The position numbers and the translations under genes are program-made. From IMG/VR virus record IMGVR_UViG_3300020121_000092, positions 1 to 41,904 of that record: a stretch of DNA of 41,904 nt; one strand, written 5' to 3'. This document shows positions 30,742 through 36,426 of this stretch, one piece after another (the stretch's first letter is position 1; the number at the start of each line of letters is the position of its first letter). The notes under the pieces were generated by a model. That model did no database searches. It had not been told where the DNA came from and saw only the letters and a list, made by a program, of their open reading frames with translations. This stretch comes from a virus.

Positions 30742-32496
30742 TTATGTTGCAGGCTGGGCGGCAATGGCGGCGCGGATGGCTTCGATAGCCGGCCCGACAA
30801 CCTCCATGTGTATGCGATCGATCGCCTCATCCCATCCGTAACGCATGGCCTCGTATCTGTCGGTTATTCCGCGATCTTCCAATCCGCATCCCATGCCTTG
30901 TTCGTGATAGTCAACCTGCGTATCTTCCAGAATTGCGCGAATATCGCTCAGTTCCGCATCCTTCTCTGGCTGCGCTGCAGGCTCACCACCCCGCAAATCA
31001 TCAACCCAGCCTTCCGGCGTGCCGGCCCATGCTTTTGTCCCGCGCTCGATTGTGGATGATAGGTCGTCTGGCTGCGCTGCATTCACCTGGTTGGCGGCCA
31101 ATTGATTGATCAAGAGGACGTTTTGGGCCTTGATCGCTCTCATCTCATCCAGTAAATCGGTGTAATTTTTCAGCAACTCGGCGTAGTCTTTTGCCTCGCG
31201 AAGATTGGCGTCATGGAGCTGCTGTTCAAGTTCGGCTACCTGATTACTGGATAGGGCGGCACGGGCGCGCCAGAATGCCCATCCCACTTGCGTGGCAAGA
31301 GAAGCATAGTCATGCGGATTGTCCGGGGTATTTGCCCGCTCGGTGTCGTAGTTGTGTGCGGAGGCTTCCAGTTCGAACTCTGTCCGTTCATCCACCGCGC
31401 CAGATACCGGCTGCGCTGCTGGCTGCACCTGTTGCGCGGGAGCGGGGGCGAGAGAATCAAGAGCGGATGGTGGAACATTGCGCCATCTGTCACCGCTGGC
31501 ACCGTCTGGCAGGCAAATGTCAAACGTTCCTGCCCGATCACCCAACGCGAAGATTTCATACTCTACGCCATCGAATAAGGCGCGCATGCCAATTTTCCAA
31601 TCTGGCACCAGTTTCCACCCTGCTGGCACTGCCGCAGATGGCTGCGCGCAAGCTGCGGCACGTTGGATAGCAAGCGCACACGGCATTGCCTCCTCGATCA
31701 ATTCACGCCAAATTCCTGGTATTGAATCCTTGTGAAGTTGCTCAAGACGAGATAGAACAAGTTCAATATTCTGAAGAGTCGCATTCTGGCATCCCGTGAA
31801 TACCGCAGATGGCTCTGCCTGTACTGGCTGCGCAGGGGTTTCCTTACCATGAAAAGATGCGACGATTTCATCCCGGAAAGGCTTATTTTCCGCCGAAACT
31901 GTAGCAATGGCTTGCGATAGAGACTCGTAATGGCGGAAGACGCTAGATTGCTTTGCGCCAGATGTAGTCCGCATGTCACCCTCATTGATGAGGGAAACAT
32001 CCTGCTTCAAGGTGTTTACGCAGTCTTTTGGGGTCAGGGCGCATGCGCAAGTAGGCCATTCGCATTCGTCCGGCTGTTTGCTACCCTCATCAATGAAGGT
32101 ACCAGCCTGCTCTTGAGTTGGTAAGGATTCCTTACTAACTGCATCGCGGTCGCACTGCGCATCCACCGGTGCGGGGAGGGTGGCATCACGCCGGACAAGC
32201 TCTGTCCAAGTGACGCCTTCATACCAGTTTCGATAAAACTCGAAGTTTTTCTGGCGCTGCACTTTTTTCCGATGCCCGTGCGTGTCGTGCCACTCGATCA
32301 GATACCCATCGGTCTTGCGCTCATCCGGCGCAGGCTTGGCTTCTTCGGCATTTACTGCGGCTAGGATGCCCTTCATCTTCGATATGAAGCTGATCAGATC
32401 GCCATTGCGCTCGTCTCGCGTGGTAGATTCTGCCCACCCCTCCCAATCTTCTGTTAATGCAATTGCCTGTTTCAGCGCTTCGCGTGTGGTGGTCAT
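30742..32496 (-). CDS. Large mosaic phage accessory protein (584 aa)
   Basis: A string of small modules joined by Ala/Gln/Pro-rich linkers (APAPAQQVQPAAQPVSG). From the N-terminus: a helical segment (EALKQAIALTEDWEGWAEST), a short domain with DGYLIEWHDTHGHRKKVQ, a Cys-containing stretch (ECEWPTCACALTPKDC), a PAGWKLVPDWKIGMRALFDG module, the phage cassette SLATQVGWAFWRARAALSSN, a coiled coil around residues 420-470, and a C-terminal segment ending AIRAAIAAQPAT. Each module type occurs separately in other phage proteins. No catalytic motif. Probably built by repeated recombination between accessory genes. Confidence 0.7.
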   Translation of the reverse strand: MTTTREALKQAIALTEDWEGWAESTTRDERNGDLISFISKMKGILAAVNAEEAKPAPDERKTDGYLIEWHDTHGHRKKVQRQKNFEFYRNWYEGVTWTELVRRDATLPAPVDAQCDRDAVSKESLPTQEQAGTFIDEGSKQPDECEWPTCACALTPKDCVNTLKQDVSLINEGDMRTTSGAKQSSVFRHYESLSQAIATVSAENKPFRDEIVASFHGKETPAQPVQAEPSAVFTGCQNATLQNIELVLSRLEQLHKDSIPGIWRELIEEAMPCALAIQRAAACAQPSAAVPAGWKLVPDWKIGMRALFDGVEYEIFALGDRAGTFDICLPDGASGDRWRNVPPSALDSLAPAPAQQVQPAAQPVSGAVDERTEFELEASAHNYDTERANTPDNPHDYASLATQVGWAFWRARAALSSNQVAELEQQLHDANLREAKDYAELLKNYTDLLDEMRAIKAQNVLLINQLAANQVNAAQPDDLSSTIERGTKAWAGTPEGWVDDLRGGEPAAQPEKDAELSDIRAILEDTQVDYHEQGMGCGLEDRGITDRYEAMRYGWDEAIDRIHMEVVGPAIEAIRAAIAAQPAT

Positions 32497-32501
32497 ATCG
32501 G

Positions 32502-32690
32502 TTATCCAATGCGAGTTGAGTAGAGAATGTTGCTGTATATTTCATGCGCATCCTCTCGGCTTTTGCCGACCTGGCAAGCGCAGAACCACGCATAAGCGGC
32601 TTTTTCAGCCTCGCGGATCTTTGCCATTGCGTCAGCTCTGAGGGCGGCAACTTGTTGTTCTTCGTTCGTCATTTGGCTTGGTGCGGTCAT
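32502..32690 (-). CDS. Small helical phage protein (62 aa)
   Basis: 62 residues, 5 nt upstream of the 584-residue gene. The C-terminal half (EKAAYAWFCACQVGKSREDA, then HEIYSNIL) resembles small phage proteins with an A-x-E-V/I-Y-x-N pattern. The start may be ATG 32690 or the in-frame ATG at 32672. Function unknown. Confidence 0.6.
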   Translation of the reverse strand: MTAPSQMTNEEQQVAALRADAMAKIREAEKAAYAWFCACQVGKSREDAHEIYSNILYSTRIG

Positions 32691-32691
32691 T

Positions 32692-32913
32692 TCAGTTATC
32701 CCCTCTATAGTTTCCTATCCAGCCCAAATTCTTCCCGCATTGACGGCAAATAGCCTCGCATGCGCTTGTTTCATTAACCCCGCCAGCGTGCTTGCATCGA
32801 GCCTGTTTAACGTGGCTCCTTACAGAAATGACAGTGCAAACCAAGGCGAAAATGATAACGATAATGGTGGAAATTATCGTTTCTAGTGGTGCGACTGCAA
32901 TGATGTTGGGCAT
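32692..32913 (-). CDS. Membrane-anchored zinc-site phage protein (73 aa)
   Basis: AAGGACC upstream of ATG 32913. Residues ~10-31 form a membrane helix (ETIISTIIVIIFALVCTVIS). The soluble tail has RCKHAGGVNETSACEAICRQ and CGKNLGWIG, giving four Cys and one His that could bind zinc. Such anchored zinc ribbons are common among small phage proteins. Function unknown. Confidence 0.6.
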   Translation of the reverse strand: MPNIIAVAPLETIISTIIVIIFALVCTVISVRSHVKQARCKHAGGVNETSACEAICRQCGKNLGWIGNYRGDN

Positions 32914-32928
32914 ATCGGTCCTTTCTTG

Positions 32929-33234
32929 TTATCTGTTGCCATTCGTAACTATCACTTCGCTCTTTTGGCGAGTGCAGTTTTTGCCGCATGCCTCGCTGTA
33001 CGTGCGTTCGGTTGTGACCGCTTCCCCGCAGCGAGTGAAATAGTGATAGCTTCCGCTGCTCTTGAATGCATAGACCTTGCATCCATCCGCCTCTCGGATC
33101 ACATGCGGCTTATCCTCGGCATGCTCTTGCTCTGACCTCTCGCGCTCATGCTCCCGCCAGTAGTCGGAGCCATTGCATTTGACGATGCCAAAGAGGACTG
33201 CGATGCAGAGGGTTATTTGAACAATGGCGGCCAT
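32929..33234 (-). CDS. Small membrane-anchored phage protein (101 aa)
   Basis: The N-terminus is a hydrophobic helix (IVQITLCIAVLFGIVKC) with no proper lipobox, so it is an anchor more than a lipoprotein signal. After a charged stretch (YWREHERERSEQEHAEDKPH) comes a compact Cys-rich domain (DGCKVYAFKSSGSYHYFTRC, TYSEACGKNCTRQKSEVI). This domain recurs in small phage proteins. Role unknown. Confidence 0.62.
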   Translation of the reverse strand: MAAIVQITLCIAVLFGIVKCNGSDYWREHERERSEQEHAEDKPHVIREADGCKVYAFKSSGSYHYFTRCGEAVTTERTYSEACGKNCTRQKSEVIVTNGNR

Positions 33235-33235
33235 A

Positions 33236-33748
33236 TCAATCTTTCAAGTAGGCGGGTTGGGTGGCGGATGGCTTGCGGCCGATGGCGTCAAGCCGCGCCG
33301 CATAATCAGAAAAATTGTCGGAGTAGTGCGTGTAAGTGTTCATTGGCGGCTCAATCCTGTGGATGTAATAGGATTCGATGTCCTTTATAAAGAACTCTGG
33401 AGCCTCGAACCACGCGAGCGAATCGAATGGCATCATGTTGTCGCGATGCTGGAATATTCGGCGCGGTATCCGATTAGACATGCCGACGTAGATAATTTTC
33501 TTTTCGGAAACTAAAAAGTAGATGCCGCAAACCGCCGGATAGTGAGACCATCTTTCGATGCTAGATCGATCACCAGCGAATTGAGGAATGGCAGCATCAA
33601 CAATCTGCTGGTCTGTGAAGTGAAAGCGGCTTACGTTCGCTTCCAGCCGCTTGCACGGGATGCAATAAGTCAAATCGCGGTATGGCATGCCTGCGTTACC
33701 ATAAACGGCGATGTTCAGAGCGGCTTCTGGAACAATATATTCGGGCAT
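33236..33748 (-). CDS. GIY-YIG domain nuclease-like protein
   Basis: 170 residues from ATG 33748 (a TTG four codons upstream is a weaker choice). Residues 72-137 carry the GIY-YIG signature: GIY at 75-77, IIYVG at 85-89, Arg at 96-97, Glu at 125 in DIESYYI and Asn at 137 in EPPMN. The N-terminal 70 residues contain CIPCKR and may help bind DNA. It could be a free-standing homing-type endonuclease or a phage nuclease; it is not inserted in another gene. It lies next to the candidate attachment site. Confidence 0.82.
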   Translation of the reverse strand: MPEYIVPEAALNIAVYGNAGMPYRDLTYCIPCKRLEANVSRFHFTDQQIVDAAIPQFAGDRSSIERWSHYPAVCGIYFLVSEKKIIYVGMSNRIPRRIFQHRDNMMPFDSLAWFEAPEFFIKDIESYYIHRIEPPMNTYTHYSDNFSDYAARLDAIGRKPSATQPAYLKD

Positions 33749-33792
33749 TTCCAATTCCAATCCACGCGCAGCACGAAGCCAATGCGCTAGTT

Positions 33793-33825
33793 AGCGTTGG
33801 AAAATAAGGAAAAGCGTTGGAAAAT
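33793..33825 (+). repeat. Two direct repeats of AGCGTTGGAAAAT, 20-bp period
   Basis: Copies at 33793-33805 and 33813-33825. The core TTGGAAAAT also occurs at 34035-34043 and inverted at 33978-33986, on the other side of the tRNA-like element. Confidence 0.8.
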
Positions 33826-33836
33826 GATGAAAGCGC

Positions 33837-34006
33837 AAGTTATCCACATGTGGTAAGCGCTTGATTTGATGGGGGAAAATGGGGTGGCCGACGGGACTCG
33901 AACCCGCGACAACAGGAATCACAATCCCATCGGCAATACCGCCACAACACGCATCAAATCTCAATTCCTTACTTCCTATTTTCCAACAAGCTTAAAGTTA
34001 TCCACA
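33837..34006 (+). repeat. Direct repeat AAGTTATCCACA flanking tRNA-like element
   Basis: Copies at 33837-33848 and 33995-34006. Each includes TTATCCACA, the consensus DnaA-box sequence. They lie about 31 and 49 bp from the ends of the tRNA-like element. Confidence 0.75.
33880..33945 (-). tRNA. tRNA-His-like (GTG anticodon), no D arm
   Basis: Minus strand: acceptor GTGGCGG pairs with CGGCCAC (one mismatch), then an anticodon arm TGGGA-TTGTGAT-TCCTG with anticodon GTG, variable TTGTC, T arm GCGGG-TTCGAGT-CCCGT, discriminator C and encoded CCA. From the anticodon to the 3' end it strongly resembles bacterial tRNA-His. Between U8-A9 and the anticodon stem only about seven bases remain instead of a D arm. 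Likely explanations: the attP copy of the 3' half of a host tRNA-His gene, or a decayed tRNA. Confidence 0.6.
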
Positions 34007-34061
34007 ACGAATCAAGCGAGTTCCAAGGCATCCATTGGAAAATTTCATGCTGTATTTTCTT

Positions 34062-34196
34062 TCATAATCCGATCTTTTTAAGTGCGGCCTCGACCGCGTT
34101 TCGAATGAACTCGCTGACTGGGATTCCCAGCTTCTTCGAGGCCAGTTTTAGACGCTCAAGCATCTGTTCTGGGAAGTAAAAATTAGTTCTCTTCAT
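34062..34196 (-). CDS. Ribbon-helix-helix (CopG/Arc-type) repressor, 44 aa
   Basis: ATG 34196 to TGA 34062-34064. The product has the Arc/CopG plan: a beta strand (KRTNFYFPEQ), helix A (MLERLKLASKKLG), a turn and helix B (PVSEFIRNAVEAALKKIGL). RHH proteins act as dimers with the strand in the DNA major groove. No ribosome-binding site precedes it. Its start codon lies in a perfect inverted repeat that also covers the predicted -10, which suggests autoregulation. It lies between the integrase gene and the candidate attP, so it may control integration or excision. Confidence 0.78.
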   Translation of the reverse strand: MKRTNFYFPEQMLERLKLASKKLGIPVSEFIRNAVEAALKKIGL

Positions 34197-34232
34197 GTGC
34201 TTAAATATAGCACATGTATTGTGTGCGCGCAA
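34194..34232 (-). promoter_or_regulatory. Promoter and palindromic operator of RHH gene
   Basis: Reading the minus strand: -35 TTGCGC (34227-34232), 17-bp spacer, -10 TATATT (34204-34209). The start codon lies only 7 nt past the -10, which implies a leaderless message. CATGTGCT (34194-34201) and AGCACATG (34209-34216) form a perfect 8-bp inverted repeat, and a third half site TGTGC lies at 34222-34226. Confidence 0.65.
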
Positions 34233-34235
34233 AGG

Positions 34236-35348
34236 CTATTCTGTTGCCGTCGCCCGCTTCAATTTCCGCCTATCGTAATGCTTGTGAGTAGTTGCGGGGT
34301 TCGCGTGCGCGGCAAAGTCGTACATGTCAGCCGACCTATTCTTGATCTTTGTCGTGATCGCCGCCGGACGCACGTCAAGCAGGGAAAAGTATTGCGGATG
34401 TTCGACCAACTCCTTCGCGTCGCAGCCGATCCAAGCCAGCATTGCATCCTGCCAAACTGACCCCCACCCAGAACGCGTATAAGCCTGCCCATGCCGATTG
34501 GCGAACAGATACATCCTTTCTCTGCCGTGCGCCTGCTGTGCCCGCTTGACGACCATGCGCAGGCGTGGCGACCAGTCCCGAAGCTTGGTTACCTCTTCCT
34601 CGCCTTTTTTGCGCTTGGCGCTGATAACCATAACGCCCTCGCTGGTAAGTCCGGACACATGGAATGGCCGGACCTCTGCAGCGCGATACCCAGTCAGGTA
34701 GGTGAATAGGGCGGCACACCCCAGAGTTTTGAATTGCGCGCTTTCTTGTCGCTGCGTCCACAAATAGAAGCGCACGATTTGGCTGCGACTGATCGTGCGC
34801 ACATCCTTGTCCACCTTCCGCTTGCGCATCCCGACAAATGGATTTTGCTCGATCAATCCCCATTCGACGGCGTAATGGCAAATTGTGGACATTAGCGAAA
34901 GCTCTTTCCATCCCTTCGCAGGTGCCCCTGCCTTTGCTCTGGCATCTGCATATTGGTAGCCGTGGAGTGCCCTAAGTGCCATTGGATGCATGCCGCCGAA
35001 AAACTTTGTCAGATTTGCGTACGTACTTTTTCTGACCGCAAGCCCATCCTTCGATTGGTCCCTGTAATGAACCTGCGCAATGTCTCGCGCGAATCTGTCG
35101 ATCATGTCAGCGACCGATCCGGCGACAACTTTACCTTGCTGGATATCAAGTGCTTTTCGCTTGGCCGTCCGCTCGGCTTCGTTAATGGCTTGCCGGTCGC
35201 CGCGTGGTGCGGTCGCAAGCGTTTCGCTGGCGCCGTTTGGATAAAGATAGTAGTACGATACTTTCTTGACGCCGACATACTTTTGCAGTCGATCGACGCC
35301 GGGAACGTTTTCCTTACGCGAAGGCTTTGAGGTTGGGGGAGTCGGCAT
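34236..35348 (-). CDS. int: Tyrosine-type integrase
   Basis: 370 residues. The N-terminal ~70 residues are an arm-binding-like region, ~75-180 a SAM-like core-binding domain (MIDRFARDIAQVHYRDQSKD), then the catalytic domain. Expected catalytic residues are seen: Arg 222 in LTGYRAAEV, Lys ~248 in SAKRKKGEEE, Arg 327 in LLDVRPAAI, His 348 and Tyr 358 in HANPATTHKHYDRR. The His of the usual H-x-x-R box is Asp (325) here, a known kind of variation. It would recombine attP with attB. The gene overlaps the DUF4224 gene by 35 nt. Confidence 0.88.
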   Translation of the reverse strand: MPTPPTSKPSRKENVPGVDRLQKYVGVKKVSYYYLYPNGASETLATAPRGDRQAINEAERTAKRKALDIQQGKVVAGSVADMIDRFARDIAQVHYRDQSKDGLAVRKSTYANLTKFFGGMHPMALRALHGYQYADARAKAGAPAKGWKELSLMSTICHYAVEWGLIEQNPFVGMRKRKVDKDVRTISRSQIVRFYLWTQRQESAQFKTLGCAALFTYLTGYRAAEVRPFHVSGLTSEGVMVISAKRKKGEEEVTKLRDWSPRLRMVVKRAQQAHGRERMYLFANRHGQAYTRSGWGSVWQDAMLAWIGCDAKELVEHPQYFSLLDVRPAAITTKIKNRSADMYDFAAHANPATTHKHYDRRKLKRATATE

Positions 35349-35541
35349 ATTTTGCTGCTGTCTTTTCTTCTGAAACGCCTAGCCTCCTGTCGCGATATGC
35401 TCGCATCACGATTGGCAGGCCGTTACTGTCTATCTCGTGCTTCCAGTTGTTTTTTCGCAGCCATACCGCCATGCGGCACCGCTGATTGGATCGGCAGCCG
35501 ACGATCTCGGCCAACTCATCAGCGCTCAATCTGCCACTCAT
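35314..35541 (-). CDS. DUF4224 protein, possible excisionase-type partner
   Basis: 75 residues. The pattern LSADELAEIVGCRSNQRCRM, then AVWLRKNNWKHEIDSNGLPI, fits DUF4224, a short family usually encoded directly before phage integrases. Its winged-helix-like size suggests a recombination directionality factor, but this has not been shown for the family as far as I know. Overlaps int by 35 nt and the ASCH gene by ATGA, so it is in the same operon. Confidence 0.8.
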   Translation of the reverse strand: MSGRLSADELAEIVGCRSNQRCRMAVWLRKNNWKHEIDSNGLPIVMRAYRDRRLGVSEEKTAAKYADSPNLKAFA

Positions 35542-35846
35542 AACCAGACCTCCAGTTTATCGACTCCACCAGACTGCTCCAGTGCAATGGCATATACCTC
35601 GACCTCATCCGGCCCGAAGTGTGGATGCGTGATTTTCATTTTGCGGAACCCGCGATATGGGAAGTCAAGGCGCCGCTCTGAGTCTGTCGCGCTCGGATAG
35701 CCAAGGGTAATTACAACGCGATCGTAATTCTTGCCGTCCAGTCGTTTGGACCAGTGGGGCGTAACCAGCCGGTATTTATCTGGCTTGCGGCCCGCCTTGA
35801 TATCGTCGAAGTAGATCCGCTTGACCGGCAAATATAGAATTCTCAT
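35538..35846 (-). CDS. ASCH-like domain phage protein
   Basis: 102 residues from ATG 35846, ribosome-binding site GAGGTG; a TTG upstream is less likely. The start (MRILYLPVKRIYFDDIKAGR, then KPDKYRLVTPHWSKRL) and the strand VVITLGYP resemble ASCH/PUA-type small beta-barrels that bind nucleic acid. A similar domain occurs in the large mosaic protein upstream. Overlaps both neighbours by ATGA. Confidence 0.68.
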   Translation of the reverse strand: MRILYLPVKRIYFDDIKAGRKPDKYRLVTPHWSKRLDGKNYDRVVITLGYPSATDSERRLDFPYRGFRKMKITHPHFGPDEVEVYAIALEQSGGVDKLEVWL

Positions 35847-36004
35847 ATTTTCTTCACCTCGCAAATAATCGTTCCGCCGCTATCCATAACAGCACGACCT
35901 TTTGTTGCGCAGTCGCGTAAAGTGACGGCATCGCCGAGATAGTTCCCAGTGCAGAGGCCAATTAACAGGAAAACTTCGGCAATAATGAAATCTTCGAAAG
36001 TCAT
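35843..36004 (-). CDS. Small membrane phage protein, DCATKG type (53 aa)
   Basis: ATG 36004 to TGA 35843-35845, with ATGA overlaps on both sides. The first half is hydrophobic (FEDFIIAEVFLLIGLCTGNY); the second half contains LRDCATKGRAVMDSGGTIIC, a pattern typical of small phage proteins that often end with GGTI-x-CEV. Function unknown. Confidence 0.68.
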   Translation of the reverse strand: MTFEDFIIAEVFLLIGLCTGNYLGDAVTLRDCATKGRAVMDSGGTIICEVKKI

Positions 36005-36426
36005 CGTTTCCCACCTCCATCGTTATCGCCCGATATCGCCGCAACCGGCACCGGGTCGGTTGTGTACCTAACGCCCAATCCGCCGATATCCATCACACCG
36101 CGATGCACTGCCAGCGCCTTATCGATCACCTTCCTTATCTCCCAGCCGCGGTGCGCATCCTCGCTGACGTGCGGCGATCCGATGCTGAAGCTTGCGTTTG
36201 GCGCGAATCCGAAAATTCCGGCCACCATACGAAGCCAGACGTTAAGCGATACGCATTCATCCTCATTAATCGCGCGCCCTGATCTGTGTTTCATTTCTCC
36301 CGTGCGCGCGAGCTGTTCGATCTCGCCGAACTGGCACATGGAAATTCTAGCCGCCAAGTCCTGCTGCCGCGACAGCGCCGCCGCTTGCTCTATTGTGAGC
36401 GTGAGTGATAGTGTCGGTTCGGTCAT
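36001..36426 (-). CDS. Phage accessory protein, unknown
   Basis: 141 residues, coupled by ATGA at both ends. The first half is helical (LTIEQAAALSRQQDLAARIS, FGEIEQLARTGEMKHRSGRA); the second half contains GFAPNASFSIGSPHVSEDA and GWEIRKVIDKALAVHRGVMD. No known domain is recognised. Confidence 0.62.
   Translation of the reverse strand: MTEPTLSLTLTIEQAAALSRQQDLAARISMCQFGEIEQLARTGEMKHRSGRAINEDECVSLNVWLRMVAGIFGFAPNASFSIGSPHVSEDAHRGWEIRKVIDKALAVHRGVMDIGGLGVRYTTDPVPVAAISGDNDGGGKR

Larger units (their letters stand above)
33749..34061. other. Gene-free stretch: candidate attP / origin region
   Basis: No gene here. It holds a tRNA-His-like sequence (33880-33945) with repeats on both sides: TTGGAAAAT at 33797, 33817, 33978 (inverted) and 34035, and AAGTTATCCACA at 33837 and 33995. 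TTATCCACA within the latter is a perfect DnaA-box sequence. The order suggests an integration site with arm sites, or a replication origin. Confidence 0.6.

Noticed and set aside
30512-30841. Plus-strand frame crossing 30.66-30.73 kb
   Set aside because: Also an antisense-tRNA artefact; the minus strand has a real small gene and the tRNA-like element.
33793-33825. CRISPR array or long iteron array
   Set aside because: Only two close copies with a 20-bp period and no spacer structure; better read as protein binding sites.
33866-34081. Plus-strand frame with GTRTRDNRNHNP
   Set aside because: A typical false translation of an antisense tRNA sequence; it runs across the tRNA-His-like element.
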